37,434 nt of DNA from Massilia niastensis DSM 21313 (GTDB taxonomy: Bacteria > Pseudomonadota > Gammaproteobacteria > Burkholderiales > Burkholderiaceae_D), in NCBI RefSeq assembly GCF_000382345.1, contig NZ_KB908129.1, positions 1 to 37,434 of the forward strand, read 5' to 3'. The notes beneath the pieces are model-generated. The model did not search any database and had not been told where the DNA came from. It saw nothing but the letters and a program-made list of their open reading frames with translations. Each line of letters begins with the position of its first letter. Within the stretch, counting starts at the first letter, position 1. Positions 1-9,449 of the stretch are shown here, piece after piece. The translations under genes and the position numbers were made by a program.

Positions 1-219
1 GCCGAAGAAGGTGACCAGCGCGAACAGCTTGAACCACTGCCTGGCGAACAGGCCGGCCCAGGCTTCGTAGCCGAAGCCGTCGGCGGTCAGGAAGGAAACC
101 AGCAGGACGACGGTGAAGACCGCCATCACGATCGCGGTGAGGCGCTGGGCCAGCCAGTCCTTGACGCCATAGTGGGCACCGACGACGAGGCGGCGCGGGC
201 CGATGTTATTCTTTGCCAT
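1..219 (-). CDS. sdhD: Succinate dehydrogenase membrane anchor subunit D (partial, 3' end beyond left edge)
   Basis: Membrane anchor of respiratory complex II, which with SdhC holds the SdhAB catalytic dimer on the inner membrane and forms the quinone/haem b site. The first 73 residues are visible. They start MAKNNIGPRR and include the conserved HYGVKDWLAQR segment, followed by a hydrophobic helix at about residues 25-46 (AIVMAVFTVVLLVSFL). The start lies 3 bp after the sdhC stop, so the two are translationally coupled in the usual sdhCD order. The reading frame runs off the window; sdhA and sdhB are expected further left but are not seen. Confidence 0.93.
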   Translation of the reverse strand, partial: MAKNNIGPRRLVVGAHYGVKDWLAQRLTAIVMAVFTVVLLVSFLTADGFGYEAWAGLFARQWFKLFALVTFFG

Positions 220-222
220 GAT

Positions 223-648
223 TTAGAACACTCCGAACAATTTCAGGCCGACCAGCGCGGTCAGGGCCAGGCTAACGACGAATACCCAGACGGCGGTCTT
301 CTGCGAGGTGCCCTTGTCCAGGCCCAGGTGCATGTCCATGACCAGGTGGCGCACGCCGGCGGTGAAGTGGTGCAGGTAGGCCCAGGACAGGCCCAGCAGG
401 ATCAGCTTGACGAAGGCGTTGTCGACCATGCCGGCGAAGTGGCCGTAGGAGGTTTCGGACAACAGGCTTTCCTGCAGCAGGTACAGCAGGAAAGGCAGCA
501 TCAGGAACAGCGCGGCACCGCTGATGCGGTGCAGGATCGAGACCACCGCCGCCGGCGGTTGTCGAACTTTGAGCGTGATATCGGTAATACCGATATTGCG
601 GAACTCCGGCCGCCCTTTTTTGCCAGCTTCTCTCACGGCTTCGGACAT
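223..648 (-). CDS. sdhC: Succinate dehydrogenase cytochrome b556 subunit
   Basis: Membrane subunit of complex II, passing electrons from succinate oxidation to ubiquinone. It has 141 residues, the usual length. The HRISG motif at 40-44 (quinone-site Ser/Arg region) and the haem motif HFTAGVRH at 94-101 are present; His94 aligns with the axial haem ligand of the family. Three membrane helices lie at about 43-60, 76-94 and 118-138. The start has a very strong ribosome site (AAGGGAGGTG) 5 bases upstream. It is the first gene of the visible sdhC-sdhD unit, 254 bp downstream of gntR. That gap holds a good promoter and a long hairpin, described separately. Confidence 0.96.
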   Translation of the reverse strand: MSEAVREAGKKGRPEFRNIGITDITLKVRQPPAAVVSILHRISGAALFLMLPFLLYLLQESLLSETSYGHFAGMVDNAFVKLILLGLSWAYLHHFTAGVRHLVMDMHLGLDKGTSQKTAVWVFVVSLALTALVGLKLFGVF

Positions 649-711
649 GTAACACCTCCCTTATGAACAACAGTTTTTAGTGAACCCTTGATTTTCGCCG
701 ATTTTGTGACG

Positions 712-747
712 GGCGCCGCCATCCTGGAGCCAGGATGAGGCGGCGCC
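712..747 (-). promoter_or_regulatory. 16-bp bulged hairpin in the presumed sdhC 5' leader
   Basis: Positions 712-720 (GGCGCCGCC) pair perfectly with 739-747 (GGCGGCGCC), and 721-727 (ATCCTGG) pair with 730-736 (CCAGGAT). The loop has 2 bases and there is a 2-base bulge at 737-738. No T-tract follows in the sdh direction, so this is not a standard intrinsic terminator. It lies between the predicted sdh promoter and sdhC. It may be a gntR 3' processing or Rho-linked structure, or a post-transcriptional control element of sdh mRNA. Confidence 0.6.
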
Positions 748-792
748 GCGCGGCGAACCAGGTCACGTCCGTCGCTTACCCAAAACCAACAT

Positions 793-821
793 ATTTTAAT
801 CGCTAGTTGCGATCGTTGCAG
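793..821 (-). promoter_or_regulatory. Probable sdhC promoter
   Basis: On the minus strand, CTGCAA (-35, 816-821) is followed after exactly 17 bp by TAAAAT (-10, 793-798). Transcription would start near 786 and give a leader of about 138 nt that includes the 712-747 hairpin. Predicted from sequence only; gntR read-through is an alternative source of sdh transcript. Confidence 0.5.
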
Positions 822-902
822 CAGCCCCCTGGTCTGCCACAGCGGCACCTCCGGGTTCCGTCATAGGAAAGAGCCCGGAATGCGCCATTCAGTCCATCTC
901 CG

Positions 903-1661
903 TTACGACAGCTCGTTCAGGTAATGATGGTGCGCGGTCGAATACAGGCCGCGCCGCAGTTCGACCGCCTTGTCGCCATAGGTGAACGAGACGCGTTCCG
1001 CGCACAGCAGCGGCGTGCCCTCGGCCACCTTCAGGAACTCGCTGGCGGCGGCATCGGCCGCGACCGCGCGGATCTTTTCGGTCGCGCGGATCATGCGCGT
1101 GCCGAACTCGGATTCGAACAGGCCGTACATCGGCCCCTTGTATTCCACCAGCCGTTCCGCCGTCAATCCCTTGAACAATTGCCCTGGCAGCCAGAGCTCC
1201 TCCAGGATGGTCGGTTCGCCGTCGAAGGACTGGACACGCTTGATGTAAACGACCGCGTCGCCCGATTTCAGTTCAAGCAGGCGCGCCACTTCGGCGGGGG
1301 CGCGCAGGCGCCGCACTTCGACGAAGCGGTTTTCGAGAGGATGGGGAAGGCCCTCGTCGGGCATCAGGCGCAGGAAGCGGAAATGGGCGCGCTCCTCGGC
1401 ATGGGTGGCCACGAAGGTGCCCTTGCCCTGGCGGCGCACCACCAGGTTCTCGGCCGCCAGCTCGTCGATGGCCTTGCGCACCGTGCCCTGGCTGACCTTG
1501 AAGCGTCCCGCCAGCTCGACCTCGCTCGGCATCAGTTCGCCGGGTTTCCACTCGCCGGATTGCAGGCTCTGGGTGATCAGGGCCTTGATCTGCTGGTACA
1601 GAGGCCGGAACGAAGGCGAAGCGCCGACATCGCTGGCCGGATTGGACGGGTGGGAATTCAT
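903..1661 (-). CDS. GntR-family (HutC/UTRA) transcriptional regulator
   Basis: DNA-binding regulator of 252 residues. The N-terminal winged helix-turn-helix (about 17-85) contains the classic run around LYQQIK, PSEVELAGRFKVSQGTVRKA and RRQGKGTFV. Residues from about 95 to 245 form a UTRA ligand-binding domain (VEVRRLRAP, LLCAERVSF). I chose the ATG at 1661 (MNSHPS). A GTG at 1679 in the same frame is possible, but neither start has a clear ribosome site. The gene lies upstream of sdhC and divergent from mdh, the position of GntR genes beside TCA operons in other betaproteobacteria. It probably controls these flanking genes and itself through the TAAGACA repeats at 1702-1736. The ligand is unknown. 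Confidence 0.92.
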   Translation of the reverse strand: MNSHPSNPASDVGASPSFRPLYQQIKALITQSLQSGEWKPGELMPSEVELAGRFKVSQGTVRKAIDELAAENLVVRRQGKGTFVATHAEERAHFRFLRLMPDEGLPHPLENRFVEVRRLRAPAEVARLLELKSGDAVVYIKRVQSFDGEPTILEELWLPGQLFKGLTAERLVEYKGPMYGLFESEFGTRMIRATEKIRAVAADAAASEFLKVAEGTPLLCAERVSFTYGDKAVELRRGLYSTAHHHYLNELS

Positions 1662-1701
1662 AGACCACGATTTCACCACAAAAGTGCAACACCGTCCAGT
1701 A

Positions 1702-1777
1702 TAAGACAGATTAAGACATCTATCTTATATAAGACATATGATATGAATTGACAGATGGAACAACCGAGGAATACACT
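1702..1777. promoter_or_regulatory. Divergent gntR/mdh promoter region with TAAGACA repeats and palindrome
   Basis: Three direct copies of TAAGACA start at 1702, 1712 and 1730. The last is half of the perfect 12-bp palindrome TCTTATATAAGA (1723-1734). A minus-strand promoter, CTGTCA (1749-1754)-17 bp-TATATA (1726-1731), puts the gntR -10 inside the palindrome. A plus-strand promoter, TTGACA (1748-1753)-18 bp-TACACT (1772-1777), points to mdh. The two -35 boxes overlap on opposite strands. GntR-type operators are often GT/AC-flanked AT-rich palindromes, so this is the best candidate site for the neighbouring regulator. Confidence 0.6.
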
Positions 1778-1921
1778 CGCGGTCGAAGGGTTCGGCGCGG
1801 CCATCCTATTGTACGCGCGCGACACCGATTGGATGGATGGCGCTTTTGGTATCATTGCAGTTTGCCCAAACAGGCGTATCCTCGGCTTCGACCGTTTTCA
1901 TTCCCACTTTGGAGATTCATC

Positions 1922-2908
1922 ATGGCTAAAACCCCAATGCGCGTTGCCGTCACCGGCGCAGCCGGCCAGATCGGCTATTCCTTGCTGTTCCGCATCGCCA
2001 ACGGCGACATGCTGGGCAAGGACCAGCCGGTCATCCTGCAGCTGCTCGAGATCGACAACGAGAAGGCACAGAAGGCGCTCAAGGGCGTCATGATGGAGAT
2101 CGACGACTGCGCATTCCCGCTGCTGGCCGGCATGACCGCCCACGCCGACCCGATGACCGCCTTCAAGGATGCCGACGTGGCCCTGCTGGTCGGCGCCCGT
2201 CCGCGCGGCCCGGGCATGGAACGCAAGGATCTGCTGGAAGCCAACGCCCAGATCTTCACCGTGCAGGGCAAGGCGCTGGACGCCGTCGCTTCGCGCGACG
2301 TGAAGGTGCTGGTGGTCGGCAACCCGGCCAACACCAATGCCTACATCGCGATGAAGTCGGCCCCGAACCTGCCGGCCAAGAACTTCACCGCCATGCTGCG
2401 CCTGGACCACAACCGCGCCCTGTCGCAGGTTGCCGCCAAGGCCGGCAAGCCGGTCAGCGCGATCGAGAAACTGACCGTGTGGGGCAACCACTCGCCGACC
2501 ATGTACGCGGACTACCGCTTCGCGACCGCCGACGGCCAGTCGGTCAAGGACCTGATCAACGACGACGTCTGGAACCGCGACACCTTCCTGCCGACCGTCG
2601 GCAAGCGCGGCGCCGCCATCATCGAAGCGCGCGGCGCCTCGTCGGCAGCCTCGGCCGCCAACGCAGCGATCGACCACGTGCGTGACTGGGTGCTGGGCAC
2701 CAACGGCAAGTGGACCACGATGGGTATCCCGTCGGATGGTTCCTACGGTATTCCTGAAGGCACGGTGTTCGGCTTCCCGGTGACCACCGAGAACGGCGAA
2801 TACAAGATCGTCCAGGGCCTGGAAATCGACGCGTTCTCGCAAGAGCGCATCAACCTGACCCTGAAGGAACTGGAAGAAGAGCGCGCAGGCGTCTCCCACC
2901 TGCTCTGA
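1922..2908 (+). CDS. mdh: Malate dehydrogenase (NAD-dependent)
   Basis: Cytoplasmic TCA enzyme that interconverts malate and oxaloacetate with NAD. It has 328 residues, typical of the LDH-like group 2 MDH of proteobacteria. The NAD-binding glycine motif GAAGQIG is at 12-18, the substrate arginine loop at 91-104 (GARPRGPGMERKDL), the active Asp in RLDHNRA at 160-166 and the catalytic His190 in WGNHSP. The ATG at 1922 follows GGAG at a good distance; the frame is open further upstream, but without conserved sequence. The leader is about 140 nt if the 1748-1777 promoter is used. The gene heads a co-oriented row with the CitE-like lyase, a secreted protein and acnA. Confidence 0.97.
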   Translation: MAKTPMRVAVTGAAGQIGYSLLFRIANGDMLGKDQPVILQLLEIDNEKAQKALKGVMMEIDDCAFPLLAGMTAHADPMTAFKDADVALLVGARPRGPGMERKDLLEANAQIFTVQGKALDAVASRDVKVLVVGNPANTNAYIAMKSAPNLPAKNFTAMLRLDHNRALSQVAAKAGKPVSAIEKLTVWGNHSPTMYADYRFATADGQSVKDLINDDVWNRDTFLPTVGKRGAAIIEARGASSAASAANAAIDHVRDWVLGTNGKWTTMGIPSDGSYGIPEGTVFGFPVTTENGEYKIVQGLEIDAFSQERINLTLKELEEERAGVSHLL

Positions 2909-3000
2909 TTCATCAACGCGTGACGGGCGGCATCGCCGCCTGGCACGCCCCGCGCCGTGCCGCATCCGCGGCGCGGCCGATCCCGTTTTATCGACCGACC

Positions 3001-3993
3001 ATGCATCCTTCCGAGGTTTTATTCCAGGGCAAACGCCAACCGCTGCTCCTCCCCGCCTGCGACCATTACGCGGGTTCCGAGAAGCTGATGCGCAAATCGA
3101 TGGCCCTGCAACAAGAGCTTGGGCCCCTGTTCGACATCACCTTCGACTGCGAGGACGGCGCCGCCGCCGGCGCTGAAAGCGAACACGCCGCCCTGGTGGT
3201 GTCGCTCCTCAACAGCGACGACAACCGTTTCAACCGCATCGGCGTGCGCGTGCACGAACCGGGCAGCGTGCATTTCGAAAACGACGTCGCCACCATCGTG
3301 GGCGGCGCGGCGAAGCGCCTGGCCTACGTGATGCTGCCGAAGGTCGGCGGCGTCGCCGACGTGCAGGCCGCGATCGACCAGGTCAACCTGTACGCGTCGG
3401 CCGCCGGCCGCCCGGACCTGCCGGTGCACGTGCTGATCGAGACCCACGGCGCGCTGCGCGAGGCCTACGACATCGCCGCCCTGCCCCAGGTCGAATCGCT
3501 GTCCTTCGGCATCATGGATTTCGTCTCCGCCCACTACGGCGCGGTGCCCGCCAGCGCCATGCGCACCCCGGGCCAGTTCACCCACCCGCTGGTGGTGCGC
3601 GCCAAGCTGGAGATGGTGGCGGCCTGCCACGCGCACGGCAAGATCCCGTCCCACAACGTCACGACCGACATCAAGGACAGCGCGGTGGTGGCCAACGACG
3701 CCCAGCGCGCCGCCGCCGAATTCGGCTTCACCCGGATGTGGAGCATCCATCCGGACCAGATCAAGCCGATCCTGAAGGCATTCACGCCGCGCCTGTCCGA
3801 GGTCAACGAAGCGACGAATATCCTGACCGATGCCATGGCCGCCGGCTGGGGCCCGATTGCCCAACATGGCCGCTTGCACGACCGTGCGAGCTACCGATAT
3901 TATTGGACGGTACTGCAGCGCGCGAAGCTGGCCGGCCTTGCGCTGCCCGAGGCCGCGGCGGCAATCGTCAACCAATCGGAAACGAGTTCATAA
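3001..3993 (+). CDS. HpcH/HpaI aldolase / citrate lyase beta-like (CitE-like) lyase
   Basis: Predicted cytoplasmic TIM-barrel CoA-ester lyase of the CitE/malyl-CoA lyase superfamily, 330 residues. Visible family marks are the metal/substrate region FDCEDGAA at 48-55, an arginine strand (IGVRVHEPGS), the metal-binding Glu in VLIETHGALRE, and SFGIMDF further on. No citrate lyase alpha (CitF) or acyl carrier subunit (CitD) is nearby, so it is probably a stand-alone lyase rather than part of citrate lyase. The substrate cannot be named from sequence. The start (MHPSEVLF) has no clear Shine-Dalgarno; the frame stays open upstream to 2920. Its stop overlaps the next ATG (TAATG), showing coupling. 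Confidence 0.88.
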   Translation: MHPSEVLFQGKRQPLLLPACDHYAGSEKLMRKSMALQQELGPLFDITFDCEDGAAAGAESEHAALVVSLLNSDDNRFNRIGVRVHEPGSVHFENDVATIVGGAAKRLAYVMLPKVGGVADVQAAIDQVNLYASAAGRPDLPVHVLIETHGALREAYDIAALPQVESLSFGIMDFVSAHYGAVPASAMRTPGQFTHPLVVRAKLEMVAACHAHGKIPSHNVTTDIKDSAVVANDAQRAAAEFGFTRMWSIHPDQIKPILKAFTPRLSEVNEATNILTDAMAAGWGPIAQHGRLHDRASYRYYWTVLQRAKLAGLALPEAAAAIVNQSETSS

Positions 3994-4544
3994 TGGCCAC
4001 CCAACTGTCCACCCTCCTCGCCGCCTGCGCATTCGCGCTGGCGGCCGCCGCCGCATCTGCGCCGGCCAACGCCGCTTCCACCACGGAAAAGCATCCGAAG
4101 GCGGAAGACGTCCTGAAAGCCCAGGCCAAGGCCCGGGCGAAGAAATCCGGCAAGGCTGCCGCGGCGGCCGGCGCCGCGGGCGCGGCCGCCGCCGCCGCCG
4201 TCGCGGCCGATCCGCTGGACGTGGCGGAACCCGACATCACCGACACGATCACCACCGAGTACGATTGCGAACTCGGCAACAAGATCACGATCTACACCAA
4301 CGAGAAGGACGATGCCCACATCGCCCTGCGCTGGAAGCAGCGCCTGCACCGCCTGAAACGGATCGGCACGACCACCGGCGCGCTGCGTTTCGAGAATACG
4401 CATTACGGCCTGGTCTGGATCGGCATCCCGACCAAGGGCATCCTGCTCGACTCGAAGCAGAACCGCCAGCTGGCCAACGAATGCAAGAACGCCCAACAGG
4501 CGGCGACGGTGGCGGCCGTCGTGCCCGAGGTAAAGAAAAGCTGA
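3993..4544 (+). CDS. Secreted protein with MliC/PliC-like C-terminal domain
   Basis: Predicted periplasmic protein of 183 residues. A signal peptide covers about 1-28 (cleavage near ANA-AS). A lysine-rich stretch and an unusual alanine-rich linker (about 50-70) follow. The C-terminal half (about 90-170) starts with YDCELG, has a G-rich core with TTGALRF and WIGIPTKGILLD, and ends in NECKN. That order of paired cysteines, aromatic strand and G-x-A/L strand recalls C-type lysozyme inhibitors of the MliC/PliC family. The match is by eye and moderate only. It overlaps the lyase stop by 1 base (TAATG) and sits 75 bp before acnA, an odd place for an envelope protein. Confidence 0.72.
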   Translation: MATQLSTLLAACAFALAAAAASAPANAASTTEKHPKAEDVLKAQAKARAKKSGKAAAAAGAAGAAAAAAVAADPLDVAEPDITDTITTEYDCELGNKITIYTNEKDDAHIALRWKQRLHRLKRIGTTTGALRFENTHYGLVWIGIPTKGILLDSKQNRQLANECKNAQQAATVAAVVPEVKKS

Positions 4545-4574
4545 TACGCGGCCACCGCCGACGCATCGCCCCGA

Positions 4575-4596
4575 TGTTATTGCTATTGAAATAACA
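4575..4596. repeat. Inverted repeat upstream of acnA
   Basis: TGTTATT (4575-4581) and AATAACA (4590-4596) form a perfect 7-bp inverted repeat with an 8-base spacer, 24 bp before the acnA start. Its size and symmetry fit a dimeric regulator site. There is no T-tract, so a terminator for the preceding gene is less likely. Confidence 0.4.
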
Positions 4597-4619
4597 ATAT
4601 CCCCACTGAAGGAGAGATT

Positions 4620-7328
<2,709 letters not shown>

Positions 7329-7369
7329 TGCTGAAGGCCCGCGGCGACGCGGGCTGACGCGATGGCAAG

Positions 7370-7402
7370 AAGGGCCGGACCCGCAAGGGTGCCGGCCCTT
7401 TT
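7370..7402 (+). terminator. Intrinsic terminator of acnA
   Basis: AAGGGCCGG (7370-7378) pairs with CCGGCCCTT (7392-7400), a 9-bp GC-rich stem with a 13-base loop, ending in TTTT. It lies 41 bp after the acnA stop. Confidence 0.85.
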
Positions 7403-7508
7403 GTCGTGCGGGCCTTGCTGAAGATTGCCGTCTCGGCCGCTTGGGCTTGGCTGGCAGAAGCGCGTATGCTATGCAATCGACCCGCGTCTACCTTGTCTGG
7501 AGCTTGAT

Positions 7509-8252
7509 ATGGCCATCACCAATCTATCTGCCGGCACAAATGTCCATGAGATCGCTGACGGCATTTATCGCATCAATACGCCTGTGAACCTCGTACCGGG
7601 TGGTTTTTCATTCAATCAATATTTGATCGTGGATGAACAGCCGCTTCTTTTTCACACAGGACCAAGAAAAATGTTCCCTTTGGTGAGAGAAGCCGTTGAC
7701 AGCGTCATTCCGGTCAGCCAACTGCGCTTCATTGCCTTGTCGCATTTCGAAGCGGATGAATGTGGTTCCCTGAACGAGTGGCTGGCTGTCGCACCCCACT
7801 CCGTCCCCTTGTGCAGCAAGGTTGCAGCGATGGTGTCGGTGAATGATGTCGCGGATAGACCAGCCCATGCGATGGCTGACGGCGCCGAACTCCTGCTGGG
7901 CAATCGTTCGGTGAAATGGCTGGATGCGCCCCATTTGCCCCACGGCTGGGAAACGGGTTTTCTGATGGAGTCCCGAACCAGGACGCTGTTTTGCGGAGAC
8001 CTGTTCACCCAGGGCGGCACGGGCGCGGCGGCCTTGACCACGGAGGATATTCTCGACAACAGCGAAGCGTTTCGCAAGCCCATGGATTATTTTTCGCATT
8101 CCACCAATACCAGGCAATTGATCGAACACTTGGCAGCCGAATCCCCCCTGACCTTGGCGTGCATGCATGGGAGCGCCTGGAGCGGAGATGGAGCAGCCCT
8201 GCTGCGTGCTCTCGGTGAAAGACTCGTCGGCAACGTATCGCAGCCATGGTGA
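7509..8252 (+). CDS. MBL-fold di-iron (flavodiiron/ODP-type) metallo-hydrolase domain protein
   Basis: Stand-alone metallo-beta-lactamase-fold protein of 247 residues. The metal motif is HFEADE at 79-84, not the HxHxDH of hydrolases. Later ligands could be His142 or His145 (APHLPHGWE), Asp164 (FCGDLF) and His220 (CMHGSAW). The H-x-E-x-D order is that of the oxygen-reducing di-iron domain of flavodiiron proteins, but no flavodoxin or rubredoxin domain is attached, so an external electron donor or a sensor role is possible. Base composition is visibly less GC-rich than the neighbours, which suggests later acquisition. The ATG at 7509 follows a GGAG-like site. It is convergent with piuC. Confidence 0.85.
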   Translation: MAITNLSAGTNVHEIADGIYRINTPVNLVPGGFSFNQYLIVDEQPLLFHTGPRKMFPLVREAVDSVIPVSQLRFIALSHFEADECGSLNEWLAVAPHSVPLCSKVAAMVSVNDVADRPAHAMADGAELLLGNRSVKWLDAPHLPHGWETGFLMESRTRTLFCGDLFTQGGTGAAALTTEDILDNSEAFRKPMDYFSHSTNTRQLIEHLAAESPLTLACMHGSAWSGDGAALLRALGERLVGNVSQPW

Positions 8253-8360
8253 TTCTTCCCAGTTGAGCAGTTGCTTGTGCTCGATGGCATGCCGCACATC
8301 GCCCATGAGGGCGAACCGCCTCCCCCGGCTGGCAACCCGGTTCGGGCCGGGCTGACCGGA

Positions 8361-9044
8361 CTACACCTCTCCCCACATCCGGAGCAGGTTGTGATAATGC
8401 CCCGTCAGCCCCACCACCGCCTCCCCGTCCCCATATTCCGCGCGCAGCTTCTGGATATTCGTATCCAGCTCGAACAGCATCCCGCGCTTCGCGTCATCCC
8501 GCACCATGCTCTGGGTCCACAGGAAGGAGGCCACGCGCTCGCCCCTGGTCACCGGCAGCACCTGGTGCACGCTCCCTGAGGGATACACGATCGCATCCCC
8601 CGCCGGCAGCTTCACCTCGTGGGTCCCGTAGGCATCCACCACCACCAGTTCCCCGCCGTCGTATTCTTCCGGCTCGCTCAGGAACACCGTGGTCGACACG
8701 TCCGCCCGCAGCGGCGGCAGGCCGCCGCGCTGGGCGCGGATGGCGCCGTCCACGTGCAGGCCGTAATGCTCGCCCCCGCCATACGAATTGAAATACGGCG
8801 CCAGGATGCGCAGCGGCAGCACCGCCGAGAAGAACAGCGGATTGGCCATCAGTGCCGCACTGACCACCTGCCCCAGCTCGTTCGCCAGCGGCGTGCCCTC
8901 GCCGAGCTGGCGGTTGCGCTTGACCTGGGCGCCCTGGCTGCCCACGCTCTCGCGGCCATCGACCCACTCGGGCGCGCCGGCCATCCGTTCGCGGATCCGC
9001 GCCACCTGCTCGCGGCTCAGCACACCTGGAATATGCAGCATCAT
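8361..9044 (-). CDS. piuC: Fe(II)/2-oxoglutarate-dependent PKHD-type hydroxylase
   Basis: PiuC/YbiX-family dioxygenase of 227 residues, generally iron-regulated and found beside siderophore receptor genes. The double-stranded beta-helix carries the iron facial triad His97-x-Asp99 (GLHVDG) and His160 (GSVHQVLP), with the 2-oxoglutarate Arg in VTRGER. The N-terminus MMLHIPGVLS matches the family. AAGGA lies 9-13 bases before the ATG. A perfect intrinsic terminator ends only 18 bases before this ATG. Expression therefore appears to need read-through from the Fur-type promoter at 9251-9295. Its cellular substrate is not known. Confidence 0.95.
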   Translation of the reverse strand: MMLHIPGVLSREQVARIRERMAGAPEWVDGRESVGSQGAQVKRNRQLGEGTPLANELGQVVSAALMANPLFFSAVLPLRILAPYFNSYGGGEHYGLHVDGAIRAQRGGLPPLRADVSTTVFLSEPEEYDGGELVVVDAYGTHEVKLPAGDAIVYPSGSVHQVLPVTRGERVASFLWTQSMVRDDAKRGMLFELDTNIQKLRAEYGDGEAVVGLTGHYHNLLRMWGEV

Positions 9045-9062
9045 GATGTCTTTCCTTACAAC

Positions 9063-9094
9063 AAAAAAAACCCTCCTGGCACTGCCAGGAGGGT
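9063..9094 (-). terminator. Intrinsic terminator/attenuator between the Fur promoter and piuC
   Basis: ACCCTCCTGGCA (9070-9081) and TGCCAGGAGGGT (9083-9094) are perfectly complementary around a single central base. On the minus strand the hairpin is followed by eight T residues (9070-9063). It sits immediately before the piuC ribosome site. Confidence 0.9.
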
Positions 9095-9260
9095 GAATCC
9101 GGTCGCCCGGCGGGGGGTGGTACTCGGTACTTCAGAACTTGAGGCTCAGCGTCAAGGTCTGGATGTTAAGCCGCTTCGGGTTCCGCACATCGTGACTGCT
9201 TATCAACATCGCCGCGCTTCCTGCCCGGACGATTTTCATGACGCGCCACAAATGAGAACG
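9063..9260 (-). ncRNA. Candidate Fur-controlled small RNA or piuC leader (about 198 nt)
   Basis: The predicted start near 9260 and the terminator at 9063-9094 define a transcript of about 198 nt with no convincing gene inside. It contains a 35-codon frame (9132-9239, start MKIVRAGSAA, end RLNIQTLTLSLKF) without a ribosome site. The last residues resemble the closing strand of an outer-membrane beta-barrel. Three readings are possible: a Fur-repressed sRNA, an attenuated piuC leader, or the scar of a deleted TonB receptor gene that once preceded piuC. The sequence does not decide among them. Confidence 0.4.
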
Positions 9261-9295
9261 ATTCCCATTATCTTTTTAATTGGCGTGTTTTGCAA
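9251..9295 (-). promoter_or_regulatory. Fur box overlapping a sigma70-type promoter
   Basis: On the minus strand TTGCAA (9290-9295) and GATAAT (9267-9272) are separated by exactly 17 bp. The near-palindrome AATGAGAACGATTCCCATT (9251-9269, plus-strand reading) overlaps the end of the -10 and the start site. It differs from the symmetric AATGAGAAT-ATTCTCATT Fur consensus at few positions. It points toward piuC. Confidence 0.7.
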
Positions 9296-9343
9296 GCAAG
9301 GATGAGTTGGATCCATCACAAAGGGTAGATGCTTGGCCTTGTG

Positions 9344-9373
9344 TTCATGGCATGTGGCCGAATCAACTACAAT
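9344..9373 (+). promoter_or_regulatory. Possible promoter of the DUF2863 gene
   Basis: TTCATG (9344-9349) and TACAAT (9368-9373) are 18 bp apart, with the start codon at 9450. The -35 is a fair match and the -10 a good one. Prediction by eye. Confidence 0.35.
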
Positions 9374-9449
9374 ACCGGGGATAAGGGTTTATGATGCCCC
9401 CTGGACCTTCGATCCATATTTGACACCTAAAGAGAACCCATACAGCGCC

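Noticed and set aside
3001..3993. True citrate lyase beta subunit (citE)
   Set aside because: No citD, citF or citC-type genes are nearby, so only a CitE-like lyase is supported.
7608..8306. Minus-strand frame across the MBL-fold gene, starting MGDVRHAIEH
   Set aside because: The first residues look protein-like, but the frame lies mainly antisense to a gene with clear metal motifs and has no recognisable domain.
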